Positions 1-9,360 are shown, counted from the stretch's first letter. The stretch: 20,005 nt of DNA from CAZNPL01 sp964574815 (GCA_964574815.1 CAZNPL010000064.1:1-20005); one strand, 5' to 3'. Notes: generated from the sequence alone by a model not told the origin. Made by a program: numbers and translations.

Positions 1-147
1 CACCATGCCGAAAAAAAGTGAAATGCCCCCTACGCTGCTCAACTTGGGCTAGGCCCCGCCCACATTTCGCGAAGCAAGCGTTGGGGTCACGATTTGCCAA
101 AAGACCAACTCCCGATAGCGCACGGCATATCATCCCGCCAAGCAACG

Positions 148-189
148 CTGACGCCGAACCGCTGACGGCTGAAAGCTGACGGCTCCCCC
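148..189. repeat. heptamer (CTGANNN) tandem array, left edge
   Basis: Six consecutive 7-nt units in strict register. CTGACGC, CTGACGG, CTGAAAG and CTGACGG follow the CTGANNN pattern; one unit (CGAACCG) and the last (CTCCCCC) are degenerate. The array sits just downstream of the sucB stop codon. The rest of 1-203 shows no gene. Positions 67-93 (tttcgcgaagcaagcg and following bases) resemble the GAA-loop hairpin and flanking module seen at 15950-15975. Confidence 0.7.
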
Positions 190-203
190 AAACCTGTACC
201 GCA

Positions 204-1631
204 CTACAGGTCCAGCAACATGCGCGACGGATCCTCGATGCACACCTTGATATGTTTCAGGAAATTGACCGCCTGCTCACCGTCCACGATACGATGATCA
301 TACGAAAGTGCCACGTACATCATCGGCCGGATGACGACCTCGCCGTCACGGGCGACCGGCCGGTCCTGGATCGTGTGCAGCCCGAGAATCCCGGTTTGCG
401 GCGGATTCACAATCGGCGTCGACAGCAGAGAGCCGTAAACCCCGCCGTTGCTGATCGTGAACGTGCCGCCCTCGAGCTCCTCCGGCGTCAGCTTCCTCGC
501 TCGAGCCCGCGAGGCGTAATCCCCGATCGCTCGCTCGACCTCGGCAAAGCCCAGCAGATCGGCATCGCGAATGACCGGTACGACCAGCCCATGCTCGGTG
601 GCCACAGCAACCCCGACGTCGTAGTAGTTCCGATACGCGATTTCATCGCCCCGCACTTCGGCGTTGACAACCGGGAAGCGCTTAAGCGCTTCGATAGACG
701 CCTTGACGAAAAAGGACATCAGCCCCAGCCTGACGTCAAACTCCTTCTGGAAGTCCTCGCCGTACCGCTTGCGCAAGTCCAGCACCGCGGACATGTCAAT
801 CTCGTTGAACGTCGTGAGAAGCGCAGCGGTCTGCTGCGCCTCGACGAGCCGTCTTGCGATGCTGCGTCGCAAACGTGACATCGGCACGACTTCCTCCTGC
901 CGATCGTCAGGCGCTCGCTCGACCCGACGCGGCGGAGCGGCCTCGGCCGTCCCACGCTCAGGCTTTTCCCCCCTCGCAGGCCGCTCTCCCTCAGCCTGCC
1001 TCGCCTCCGCGCGTTTGACGTGACGGGCCACGTCCTCTTCCAGAATGCGCCCCGCCGGTCCGGTCCCGCGCACATCGGACGGTCGCAGTCCGTGCTTCGC
1101 AAGAGCACGTCCCGCGGAGGGCATCACGCGAGGCCGAACCTCCACTTCCTCCGGCACGTCCGGCGCCTCGGCCTCCTCGCCTTGCTCCTCCTTCTCACGG
1201 CCTTCTTCCCCCTCCTCGCGAACTTCGCCGTCATCGCCCTCCTCGGGCGGCGCTTTCGCCTCTTCACCTGCCTCTTCGTTGGCTTTGGCGACAGGCTCCT
1301 CCTGTTCTGTTTCGGCCTCGGCGCTCTCCTCTTCCTCTGGCTTCTCGCGCTCTTTGCCCTTCTCAGACTTCTTGCGCTCGGCGGGCGCTTCTCCGTCGGA
1401 TTCAATCCGGCCGATCACGTCGCCGATGGACGCCGTATCCCCGGTCTGCTTGACAATCTCCGAAAGCGTACCCGCGCCGGGCGCCGGCAGTTCCATCGAG
1501 GCCTTGTCGGTCTCGAGCTCGACGATGATCTCGTCCTGCTCGACCGAGTCGCCTTCCGACTTGCGCCACTCGCCGATCTGAACCTCACTGATCGATTCGC
1601 CGGCCTCAGGTACCGTGATCTCAATGGACAT
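204..1631 (-). CDS. sucB: 2-oxoglutarate dehydrogenase E2, dihydrolipoyllysine-residue succinyltransferase
   Basis: This is the E2 core of the 2-oxoglutarate dehydrogenase complex, which moves the succinyl group from E1 to CoA in the cytoplasmic TCA cycle. The 475-residue protein has an N-terminal lipoyl domain (about 1-77) with the lipoyl lysine K43 in ETDKAS, a peripheral-subunit binding domain (about 168-204, with GTGPAGRILEEDV), and a catalytic domain (about 250-475) ending in the HxxxDG active site DHRIVDG (H446, D450). The linker at about 78-165 is unusually long and almost entirely Glu, Lys and Gly, unlike the Ala/Pro-rich linkers typical of the family. The ATG follows an AGAGAG-type ribosome site and lies 16 nt after the sucA stop, so the two are surely co-transcribed. 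A branched-chain or pyruvate E2 is less likely because the neighbour is an OdhA/SucA-type E1. Confidence 0.95.
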   Translation of the reverse strand: MSIEITVPEAGESISEVQIGEWRKSEGDSVEQDEIIVELETDKASMELPAPGAGTLSEIVKQTGDTASIGDVIGRIESDGEAPAERKKSEKGKEREKPEEEESAEAETEQEEPVAKANEEAGEEAKAPPEEGDDGEVREEGEEGREKEEQGEEAEAPDVPEEVEVRPRVMPSAGRALAKHGLRPSDVRGTGPAGRILEEDVARHVKRAEARQAEGERPARGEKPERGTAEAAPPRRVERAPDDRQEEVVPMSRLRRSIARRLVEAQQTAALLTTFNEIDMSAVLDLRKRYGEDFQKEFDVRLGLMSFFVKASIEALKRFPVVNAEVRGDEIAYRNYYDVGVAVATEHGLVVPVIRDADLLGFAEVERAIGDYASRARARKLTPEELEGGTFTISNGGVYGSLLSTPIVNPPQTGILGLHTIQDRPVARDGEVVIRPMMYVALSYDHRIVDGEQAVNFLKHIKVCIEDPSRMLLDL

Positions 1632-1647
1632 GGTTTCTCTCTAAACG

Positions 1648-4476
1648 CTAGTAGCTCCGCCCGCTTCCGTCACCAAACGCCTTCTCCAGTAACAGGTCCT
1701 GCTCGAGTTTGTGGCTGCTCGCAGATCCCGTGGCCGGGCTGGCCGACTCCGGCCCGTAAACGCCGCGAAACGGCAATCGTCCAAGCAGTTTACCGGGGAA
1801 TCTCGCCCGCCAGTAACGCCACGCGCCCATGTTCTCGGGTTCTTCCTGGACCCACCGCGCCGGCGTGTCGTCTGCATAAGATGCCAGCGCCGACTGCAGG
1901 GCCGCATCGGGCAGCGGATACAGTTGTTCCACCCGCACGATGGCCACGTCGCGCCGGCCGAGCGATTCGCGCCGCTCGAGCAGTTCGTAGTAAATCTTGC
2001 CGCTGCACAGAAGAATGCGTTTGATCGCGCCGGCATCCTCCTGATCGTCCGGAATCACGCGCTGAAAGCCCCCGGACGCCAACTCGTCAAGGGATGATAC
2101 CACTTTCTTATGGCGCAGCAGGCTCTTGGGCGTCAAAACGATCAACGGCTTTCGCCAGGGTCGAACCGCCTGCCGCCGCAGGCAGTGAAAATACTGTGCC
2201 GGCGTCGTGGGGTAGACGACCTGGATGTTGTCCTCCGCCGAAAGAAGGAGAAATCTCTCCAGCCGGGCGCTCGAATGCTCGGGCCCCTGCCCCTCGAACC
2301 CGTGGGGCAGAAGCAGAACGATCCCGCTCAAGTACTTCCATTTGTCCTCGCCGCTTACGATGAACTGGTCGATGATCTCCTGCGCGGCGTTCACGAAGTC
2401 GCCGAACTGCGCCTCCCAAAGAACCAGTGAATCCGGGTAGTCCAGACTGAACCCGTACTCGAATCCCAGAACCCCGGCCTCAGAGAGCGGACTGTTGAAA
2501 ATCTCCACCGGCGCCTGGTCGGCCGCAAGATGCTGCAGCGGCACGTACGGTTCGCCGTTCTCATGATCGTACAACACGGCGTGACGCTGACTGAACGTCC
2601 CCCGAGCGCTGTCCTGCCCGCTCAGGCGAACGCGGATCCCCTCGGTGGCCAGGCTCGCCATCGCCAGCGACTCCGCGGACGACCAGTCGAGAGGCCGTTC
2701 GCCCTCGGCCATCTCCAGCCGCGCCTTCATCCCGCGCTCCAGCTTGGGATGACGATGAAAGCCCTCCGGCACACGCGTCTGCACCTTGAGCAGAGCCGCA
2801 AGCCGATCACGCTCCACACCCGTGCTCACGTCCGAAACGCGATCCTCCAGCCCGCCCTGATAACCGCTCCATATCCCCGTCAACGAGGCATGGGATGGCT
2901 CGTACTCGCGCCGGCGCGCCACCGTAAGTCCCTCCTCGAGCTCTCTTCCAACGGATTCGTCGATTCTCTGCGCCTGGGTCCGCGTCATGCGACCGAGCTT
3001 CAGGAGCCGCTCGAGATAGCTCTCCTGAAGAGACGGCCGCTTCGATATCGCCCGGTATAAAACGGGTTGTGTAAACGACGGCTCGTCGCCCTCGTTGTGC
3101 CCGTGACGACGAAATCCGTACATGTCGATCATCACGTCACGCCGAAACTCGTGCCGGAAGTCCAGCGCCAGCCGCGTTACCTGGGCGACAGCTTCTGGGT
3201 CTTCTCCATTTACGTGGAAGATCGGGATTTGCAGCATCTTGGCGACGGCCGAAGCGTAAATGCTCGACCGTCCCTCCTGCGGCGATGTCGTGAACCCGAT
3301 CTGATTGTTCACGATGATGTGAATCGTGCCGCCCACCGTATACGCGTCCAGCTCGCTCATGTTGAGCGTCTCCTGTACGATCCCCTCGCCGGCAAATGAC
3401 GCGTCACCATGGATCAGGATGACCAGCCCCTTTCCCCGCCGCTTGTCCCCCGCACGGTCCTGTTTCGCACGCATCCGCCCCAGAGCCACCGGATTGATGA
3501 ACTCGAGATGGCTGGGATTGAAACACAACGACAGGTGCACCATCCGGCCGGACAGCGTCTTCCAGTTGTTGCTGTAACCCAGATGGTACTTGACGTCTCC
3601 TCCACCCAGATGCCGCTTCGCGTCGGCGTCCTCGAATTCGCTGAATATCTGCTCGGGACGCTTCTGAAGGATGTTGGCCAGCACGTTCAGCCGGCCCCGA
3701 TGCGCCATGCCCATGACGATCTGATCGATGCCATGATCCCCAGCACGCTCAATCGCCCGGTCCAGGAGCGGGATCAGGCTCTCGCATCCCTCCAGTGAGA
3801 AGCTCTTGGCGCCGATGTACTTCCTCTGCACGAACTCCTCGAACACGACGGCCCGCGCGAGCAGCGAATAAAGCCGGACCTGCTCGTGCGCCGTGAGGTC
3901 GAGCCGGTTCTCCGTTCCCTCCATCCGATCCTGAAGCCAGTGCCGCGTGTCAAGGTCATCGATATGCATGAACTGCACGCCGATCGAACGGCAATACGTG
4001 TTGCGCAGGCGCCGGATGATCCTGCGCAGCGTCCGAACACCACCGCCGGCGATCGTTCGACTCGAAAACTGTCGATCGAGGTCGGCCTCCGTGAAACCGT
4101 AATGCTCCGGGTCAAGCTCCGGCTGCGGAGGACGCGGGCTTTCCAGCGGATCGAACTTCGCAATCATGTGACCGCGCACGCGATAAGCCCGGACGAACTG
4201 GTCGACCCGGTCCTGAAGCGCGGCGACGTTGCGGTCGTCCCCGTCGGATGAGGGCCGACCGACGCTCGAAGCGCGGCCCGGATTGAAAATGCTTCGCGTC
4301 TTGAACGAGGGACCCGGCGCCTCAGCTTGACGGCGACGCGCCGACCCGTCCCCATGCGCCTCGAAGTAACGGCGCCACGGCTCCGCCACGGCTTCCGGAT
4401 CGCGCTGATATTCCCGGAAGAGACTTTCCACGAATGCGATACTTGCTGTCGAAGGCTGTTGTCGAGAATCACTCAT
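1648..4476 (-). CDS. sucA: 2-oxoglutarate dehydrogenase E1 component (thiamine diphosphate-dependent)
   Basis: E1 decarboxylates 2-oxoglutarate and reductively succinylates the lipoyl group of E2. The 942-residue product matches the roughly 930-residue family length. The N-terminal E2-interaction segment (FVESLFREYQRDP, about 15-27) is present, followed by HRGRLNVLANIL (259-270), FNPSHLEFINPVALG (319-333), a ThDP-binding region from GDASFAGEG (357) to VNNQIGFTTSP (389-399), and RRHGHNEGDEPSFTQP (456-471). The C-terminal domain has LLPHGFEGQGPEHSSARLER. The reading frame is open upstream to 5046, but that extension lies inside the ATPase gene; ATG at 4476 begins where the family begins (MSDSRQQPSTASIAFVES). 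The start is 26 nt downstream of the ATPase stop, and sucB follows after 16 nt. Confidence 0.96.
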   Translation of the reverse strand: MSDSRQQPSTASIAFVESLFREYQRDPEAVAEPWRRYFEAHGDGSARRRQAEAPGPSFKTRSIFNPGRASSVGRPSSDGDDRNVAALQDRVDQFVRAYRVRGHMIAKFDPLESPRPPQPELDPEHYGFTEADLDRQFSSRTIAGGGVRTLRRIIRRLRNTYCRSIGVQFMHIDDLDTRHWLQDRMEGTENRLDLTAHEQVRLYSLLARAVVFEEFVQRKYIGAKSFSLEGCESLIPLLDRAIERAGDHGIDQIVMGMAHRGRLNVLANILQKRPEQIFSEFEDADAKRHLGGGDVKYHLGYSNNWKTLSGRMVHLSLCFNPSHLEFINPVALGRMRAKQDRAGDKRRGKGLVILIHGDASFAGEGIVQETLNMSELDAYTVGGTIHIIVNNQIGFTTSPQEGRSSIYASAVAKMLQIPIFHVNGEDPEAVAQVTRLALDFRHEFRRDVMIDMYGFRRHGHNEGDEPSFTQPVLYRAISKRPSLQESYLERLLKLGRMTRTQAQRIDESVGRELEEGLTVARRREYEPSHASLTGIWSGYQGGLEDRVSDVSTGVERDRLAALLKVQTRVPEGFHRHPKLERGMKARLEMAEGERPLDWSSAESLAMASLATEGIRVRLSGQDSARGTFSQRHAVLYDHENGEPYVPLQHLAADQAPVEIFNSPLSEAGVLGFEYGFSLDYPDSLVLWEAQFGDFVNAAQEIIDQFIVSGEDKWKYLSGIVLLLPHGFEGQGPEHSSARLERFLLLSAEDNIQVVYPTTPAQYFHCLRRQAVRPWRKPLIVLTPKSLLRHKKVVSSLDELASGGFQRVIPDDQEDAGAIKRILLCSGKIYYELLERRESLGRRDVAIVRVEQLYPLPDAALQSALASYADDTPARWVQEEPENMGAWRYWRARFPGKLLGRLPFRGVYGPESASPATGSASSHKLEQDLLLEKAFGDGSGRSY

Positions 4477-4502
4477 TGCTGTTCGTCTGTATGTGTTCTC
4501 CG

Positions 4503-7238
4503 TCAGGCGACTTCCAATGACTCCATGCCTGCGCGTCCGCCCTGCCCCGAACGGACCGCCGGGGACGGAAGCACCCGATACAAGCCGGCCGTCAGCCCGA
4601 TGAATGCTACAAGCGCCAGAGCCAACCACAACCACTGCTCCGCCGTGGGGTGCGTGACCCCGAACCACGCATTGACCGGCGTGTACAGCAGCAGAAGCTG
4701 CAAGACGACGCTCGACGCGACCGCCGCCACCAGCCACCGGTTCGATAGTATCGGATTGCCGTACCGGCTCCGGATTAATTGTATGACCGCCATTTCGGCC
4801 AGCACAAGGTGCGTGAAGAGCAGAGTCTGGGCCTGCGCCATCTCGCCGCTGCTGCTCAACACGTAAAAGAACAGCGGCAGACCCGTCAGCGTAATGGTGG
4901 CTCCGATGCCGAGAATCGAACTGATGATGGAACGATCGATCACCGGCTCGTCGGCCGGACGCGGCGGCTGCCTCATGATCCCCGCGCGCTTGGGATCGAC
5001 ACCCAGCGCAATGGCGGGCAGACCGTCGGTCACCAGGTTGATCCACAGGAGCATGACCGGCGTAAGAATGACCGCCGCCTCCGCGCCGCCGAACAGCTCT
5101 GGGAAAAACGCGCTTCCAACGAGCACGCCGACAAAGACCACCAGAATCTCGCCGGCGTTGGCCGACAGCAGGAAATTCACGAACTTGCGGATGTTGTCGA
5201 ATATCCCCCGGCCTTCCGCGATGGCGTTGCGTATCGTGGCGAAGTTGTCGTCCTGGATGACCATGTCCGACGCCTCCTTCGCCACGTCGGTGCCGCGCCC
5301 GCCCATCGCGATGCCCACGTCGGCGTTCTTCAACGCCGGGGCGTCGTTGACCCCGTCGCCGGTCATCGCGACGCGGTGCCCGCTGTCCTGCAGCGCCTTG
5401 AGCAGCTTGACCTTGTCGTGAGGCGTAACCCGCGCGAACACGTCCGTCTCCTCGAGCAGCTCGCTCAATTCCTCTTCGGACGTTTCAGCAAGATCGCTGC
5501 CGGTCATGACCCGGTCCCGGCCGAAGCCGATCTCCTTGGCAATGGCCCCGGCCGTCGTCGGATTGTCGCCGGTCACCATGATCACACGGATGCCCGCCTG
5601 CCGGCAATCTTCAACCGCCTCGGGCACTTCGCTGCGCGGCGGATCGATCATGGCCTGCAAGCCCAGAAAGATCATTCGGTTTTCAATCTCTTCCTCATCT
5701 GCCTCAGGGTTCTCAATTTCCTTTCGAGCAAACGCCAGAACCCGCAGCGCACTCTCGGCGAACTCACGGTTGCACTCGAGCACCGATTCTCGAAACTTAT
5801 CGCCAAGCGCCTCCGCCTCGCCGTCCGCAAGGACCCGGTCGCAGCGCTCCAGCACAACCTCCGGCGCGCCTTTCATATAAGCCATCGCCGACTCGCCGCT
5901 AACCACAACTGTCATCCGCTTGCGGTCGGACGAAAACGGAATCTCCCGCACGCGCTCGACCTCGTCCGTCGCGATGCCCGCCTTGACGGCCGACACCAGC
6001 AACGCAACTTCCGTCGGATCCCCATGGTGCTCCATCTCCTCTGATTCCGGGTTCAGTTCGGCGTCGTTGGCGATCGCGCCGCATTCAAGAACGGGCTCGA
6101 GCGGTTCAACGTCCGCGTCCCGCCCCTCCCGCTGAAACTCCCCTTCGCGTTCGATCCCCTCGCCGGTCACGTCGAACACGTCCTCGCCGACCAGCACCTT
6201 CCTCACCGTCATCTGATTCTCGGTCAGCGTACCCGTCTTGTCCGTCACGATGACGTCCACGGACCCGAGACTCTCCACCACAGGCAGTTTGCGAATCAAC
6301 GCCCGCTGCCGCGCCATGTTGCGCGACCCCATCGCCAGCGTCAGCGTCACCACCGCCGGAAGACCCTCCGGCACCGCGGCGACCGCCAGCGTGATCGCCA
6401 CCATGACGGTCGTCACCACCCCCGCCTCCGCAAAGAAGTACTCGACCACCGCAATCACCGCGATCAAACCGAAGATGCCGTACGCGATCCGCTTGCCCAT
6501 CCGATCCACTTCCTGCTGGAACGGCGTCTCGCGCTTCTCGGCCTCCTCGATTTCCGACGCAATCGCCCCGACTTCGGTGTCCATGCCGGTCGCCACGACG
6601 ACGCCCTTCGCGTGACCCTTCACGGCGTTCGTGTTCATGAACACCATGTTGCTGCGCTGAGCGAGCGGCGTATCCGAATCGAGCGGATCGACCGACTTGG
6701 TGACGCTCTGGCTCTCGCCGGTCAGGGCCGCCTCACCCGTCGCCAGACTCATGCACTCGACGAGCCGCGCGTCCGCGGGAATCCGGCTGCCCTGTTCGAT
6801 CAGAATGATATCGCCGGGGACGACATCGGCCGCCGCAAGGGTGACCTTTTCGCCGTCGCGAACAGCCCGCGCCTCCGGCTCGGAAAGCTCCCGCAGAGCT
6901 TCCATCGCCTTCTCGGCCCGATAGTCCTGAATGAACCCGAACAGCCCGTTGGCCGCCACGATCGCCAGAATCAAAATCGCATCGGTGTAGTGCGGCTCCT
7001 TGCCGGGCAGCAACCCCATGGCCACCGAGAACGCGGCCGCCCCCAGCAAAAGGTAAATCAAAAAGTCGTTGAATTGCCCCAGCAGAATCCTGAGCGGGGA
7101 GATCTCGCGCGATTGGCGAATCTCATTGGCACCGTGCTTTCCCAGCCGCTCCTCGGCCTCCGCCGAGGACAACCCCTCGTCCGCGTCGGTTTCGAGCTCC
7201 TCGATGACCTTCTCCGCCGGTTTGTCGTGCCAGCTCAT
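4503..7238 (-). CDS. P-type cation-transporting ATPase, Ca2+-type (type IIA-like)
   Basis: A 911-residue inner-membrane ion pump driven by ATP through an aspartyl-phosphate intermediate. Visible motifs are the N-terminal cation-ATPase domain (about 4-70), the actuator loop TGES (173-176), the M4 motif VPEGLPAVV (289-297), the phosphorylation site DKTGTLTENQMT (D333), KGAPEVVLERC in the nucleotide domain, and the hinge GDGVNDAPAL. M5 keeps an acidic residue in SANAGEILVV and M6 reads NLVTDGLPAIALG, both as in SERCA/PacL calcium pumps, so Ca2+ (or Mn2+) export is the best guess; Na+ or K+ cannot be excluded. The C-terminal membrane helices end at about residue 895. The ATG follows a GAGGACGCGGGGACGG purine-rich stretch 18 nt after the SPW gene. 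It is located between the membrane-protein genes and sucAB. Confidence 0.93.
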   Translation of the reverse strand: MSWHDKPAEKVIEELETDADEGLSSAEAEERLGKHGANEIRQSREISPLRILLGQFNDFLIYLLLGAAAFSVAMGLLPGKEPHYTDAILILAIVAANGLFGFIQDYRAEKAMEALRELSEPEARAVRDGEKVTLAAADVVPGDIILIEQGSRIPADARLVECMSLATGEAALTGESQSVTKSVDPLDSDTPLAQRSNMVFMNTNAVKGHAKGVVVATGMDTEVGAIASEIEEAEKRETPFQQEVDRMGKRIAYGIFGLIAVIAVVEYFFAEAGVVTTVMVAITLAVAAVPEGLPAVVTLTLAMGSRNMARQRALIRKLPVVESLGSVDVIVTDKTGTLTENQMTVRKVLVGEDVFDVTGEGIEREGEFQREGRDADVEPLEPVLECGAIANDAELNPESEEMEHHGDPTEVALLVSAVKAGIATDEVERVREIPFSSDRKRMTVVVSGESAMAYMKGAPEVVLERCDRVLADGEAEALGDKFRESVLECNREFAESALRVLAFARKEIENPEADEEEIENRMIFLGLQAMIDPPRSEVPEAVEDCRQAGIRVIMVTGDNPTTAGAIAKEIGFGRDRVMTGSDLAETSEEELSELLEETDVFARVTPHDKVKLLKALQDSGHRVAMTGDGVNDAPALKNADVGIAMGGRGTDVAKEASDMVIQDDNFATIRNAIAEGRGIFDNIRKFVNFLLSANAGEILVVFVGVLVGSAFFPELFGGAEAAVILTPVMLLWINLVTDGLPAIALGVDPKRAGIMRQPPRPADEPVIDRSIISSILGIGATITLTGLPLFFYVLSSSGEMAQAQTLLFTHLVLAEMAVIQLIRSRYGNPILSNRWLVAAVASSVVLQLLLLYTPVNAWFGVTHPTAEQWLWLALALVAFIGLTAGLYRVLPSPAVRSGQGGRAGMESLEVA

Positions 7239-7256
7239 TCCACCGTCCCCGCGTCC

Positions 7257-7622
7257 TCAATCCTGCTCGGCGCGCTTTTTCATGAAATCGCTCCATGCCG
7301 GCGGCGGCTCCCCGGTGCGACTTGGAACGACCGCGAGCATGCCCAGCAACAAAGCCACAACGGTGTGGTTCTGAGCAGGCGGCGGCGCCGGCAGCTCCGT
7401 CCGTACAAACGCGACGCCAAGCAACCACAACGCAACCACCAGATTGAGCAGATGAGCTCGACGCAGCTTCTCGTGGAAAGACAGCAGTCCGATCGTCGCA
7501 ACAACCAGCGCGCAGCATAGGTCGTTCCACCACAGGAACACCTCGCCCGGCGCGTGCCGGAATATGAACGGACTCATCGCCAGCCAGCACGCCAATGTGA
7601 ATTCAATCACTCTGGCCCACAT
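7257..7622 (-). CDS. small SPW-repeat family membrane protein
   Basis: The 121-residue product begins MWARVIEFTLACWLAMSPF and contains four hydrophobic stretches (about 6-18, 32-47, 58-72 and 86-101), so it should be a small integral membrane protein. ACWLAMSPFIF resembles the SPW motif of the SPW-repeat family, with Phe in place of Trp. No function is established for that family. The start codon overlaps the stop of the upstream VKOR-like gene in TGATG, so the two are translationally coupled. An in-frame extension upstream to 7916 exists but lies wholly within the VKOR gene and is rejected. A partner role with the VKOR-like protein is inference from coupling. Confidence 0.8.
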   Translation of the reverse strand: MWARVIEFTLACWLAMSPFIFRHAPGEVFLWWNDLCCALVVATIGLLSFHEKLRRAHLLNLVVALWLLGVAFVRTELPAPPPAQNHTVVALLLGMLAVVPSRTGEPPPAWSDFMKKRAEQD

Positions 7623-8248
7623 CACGCCCGCCTCTTGACGATACGCTGCCCGACGACGTAACCGACCTCCGACGGCCTCCCCCAGAAAACGTCCCACAGC
7701 GTGCGGAAGCTGCGGGACTCGCGCCACACGCCATGAAGGTACAGCAGACAGGACCATACCTCGTCGTAAGCCAGCATGACCAGGACCAGCGAAATCACGG
7801 CCGTGATCAGACAGGGAAAGCACCACGCCCCGACGACCGCACCCTGCAAAACCACGAGGATTGCACTGACGATGCCCAGCGGAATCACGTCCAGCCCGAA
7901 CAGCACCACCAGCCACGGACGAAATTGCCAGCGCCGCGTCGAGCCGGCCAGCGCAAAGATGATGTCACCCAGATACGCCAGCGCCCCCAGAACCGCGTCC
8001 GGAATCCGAATCCAGCGGCGCATCGCATGCGACACGTTCGAGTCCAGCACCTTCTCGCTCTGCTCCCCGAACACCGGGTCCCACACGCTGCCGATCAGGC
8101 CCCATTGATACAAACCCATGTAGGCGGCGATCACCACGGCCACACTGGCCACCAGGCTGATGCGCACCCGCTGCTCCCACTTGGACGGGTTGTACTCCCA
8201 CGGCTTCGGAACCGCGGTCTGCATGCGTTCGATCGTACCGGTGGCCAC
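7622..8248 (-). CDS. vitamin K epoxide reductase (VKOR) family membrane protein
   Basis: The 208-residue product has several hydrophobic helices (about 30-50, 84-101, 111-136 and 139-163) and a CxxC in WCFPCLITA (C143, C146) at the start of a helix, which is the quinone-proximal redox pair of the VKOR/DsbB-like fold. Canonical bacterial VKOR has a second Cys pair in the first periplasmic loop; here residues 51-80 contain no cysteine, so thiol relay to a partner would have to work differently. GTG at 8248 is taken as the start; ATG at 8224 (MQTAVPKP) is an alternative, and neither has a good ribosome site. The gene is 29 nt downstream of the SDR gene and overlaps the SPW gene by one base. Family call is firm; substrate is unknown. 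Confidence 0.82.
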   Translation of the reverse strand: MATGTIERMQTAVPKPWEYNPSKWEQRVRISLVASVAVVIAAYMGLYQWGLIGSVWDPVFGEQSEKVLDSNVSHAMRRWIRIPDAVLGALAYLGDIIFALAGSTRRWQFRPWLVVLFGLDVIPLGIVSAILVVLQGAVVGAWCFPCLITAVISLVLVMLAYDEVWSCLLYLHGVWRESRSFRTLWDVFWGRPSEVGYVVGQRIVKRRA

Positions 8249-8277
8249 CGCGACTCACTCGTGCGCCCGTGCCCGCC

Positions 8278-9360
8278 CTAAGAAGACGCTACGTCCTCGG
8301 GGACCGGCAGACTGTTCGCCGTATACCAGCCCTCAGGGTCACGCTTCAGCCTTTGAACCATCTCGGGCAGCGTGTCGCGCAGTCGATGGCAGGGCTCCCA
8401 GCCCAGCCGCTCCCGCGCGCGACCGATCTCCACCGGATAGTGGTCGTCGGCCAGCTCGATCATCCACGGCTTGATGAAGTCCTCGAAACCGAGCTTCTCC
8501 TTCACCTTCGCGCCGGCTCGAGCCACCGATTTGGGAACCCGCGCCGTCGGCCACTCCTTGCTGTGAATGAGCTCGCCGAGTGCCTCCTGCAGATCCTTGT
8601 GGCTCATCACTTCCGGCTCGGCGATCAGAAACGTCTCGACCGGGCCGAGCTCGCCTCGCTTCTCGATCGTCGCCCGGATGCACCCGGCCACGTCCTCCAG
8701 ATGAATGAACGGCTGGCCGTGGTCGACGTCGCCGGGAAACACGAAGCTCTCGGACTGCTTTTCGTAAATGCGGCGTATGTGCTGGCTGATCGGAAGCGAA
8801 CTGCAATCCTCGTCATACGCGCCGGCCAGCCGAAGGACGACCACGGGGACGTCGCCGTGCTCCTGCTGCAAAAGACTCTCGGCCTGCAGTTTCGACTCCG
8901 GATAATCCCACTCCGCCCGAGTCGGCGACTCTTCCGTGAGTTTCCGCTGCTCGTCCTCCACGGGCTTCATCACGAGCAGGCTGCTCGAGAAGATGAACTG
9001 ATCCACCTGATCAAAGGACCGCTTCACGCCGTCCATCATGCGCCGCGTGCCCTGCACGGTCAGCTTGTCATACATCGGGCTGGGCTTGCCGGAAAAGTCG
9101 TAGTAGGCGGCCAAGTGAACGACGCTGGCCACGTGCCCGCCGAACTTCTCCCGGATCGCCCCGAGAACCTCGTTGACGCTTTCGTCGCTGGTGAGGTCGC
9201 AATACTGCCAATGGGTGCCGGGCACTTGCTCCGACGGCTCCTTAATGTCCAGCCCGACGGGTGTGTAGTCCTCGGCAAGATTCCGAAGCACTCTCGTGCC
9301 GATCAACCCGGTGCTCCCCGTCACCAGTACAAGCGGTTTGTCATTCGGTGCAGTTGCCAT
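8278..9360 (-). CDS. NAD(P)-dependent epimerase/dehydratase-type SDR
   Basis: The 360-residue protein is an extended short-chain dehydrogenase/reductase. It has the nucleotide-binding motif TGSTGLIG (14-21), an acidic residue after the second strand in GLDIKEP (D38, suggesting NAD), VVHLAAYYDF (80-89), catalytic serines at 125-127 and the YxxxK pair Y153/K157 in YPESK. The C-terminal 50 residues include GWEPCHRLRDTLPEMVQRL, which is typical for sugar-nucleotide epimerases and related reductases. The substrate cannot be told from sequence. The ATG has a GGAGAG ribosome site 8 nt upstream. It is the first of the tightly spaced genes leading to sucB, so a role linked to the following membrane redox genes is possible but inferred. 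Confidence 0.9.
   Translation of the reverse strand: MATAPNDKPLVLVTGSTGLIGTRVLRNLAEDYTPVGLDIKEPSEQVPGTHWQYCDLTSDESVNEVLGAIREKFGGHVASVVHLAAYYDFSGKPSPMYDKLTVQGTRRMMDGVKRSFDQVDQFIFSSSLLVMKPVEDEQRKLTEESPTRAEWDYPESKLQAESLLQQEHGDVPVVVLRLAGAYDEDCSSLPISQHIRRIYEKQSESFVFPGDVDHGQPFIHLEDVAGCIRATIEKRGELGPVETFLIAEPEVMSHKDLQEALGELIHSKEWPTARVPKSVARAGAKVKEKLGFEDFIKPWMIELADDHYPVEIGRARERLGWEPCHRLRDTLPEMVQRLKRDPEGWYTANSLPVPEDVASS

Noticed and set aside
4477..5046. 190-residue N-terminal extension of SucA
   Set aside because: It lies wholly within the ATPase coding sequence in another frame, and family homology begins at 4476.
4779..6044. 421-codon open frame on the plus strand
   Set aside because: Antisense to the P-type ATPase; no recognisable domain and highly Arg/His-rich composition.
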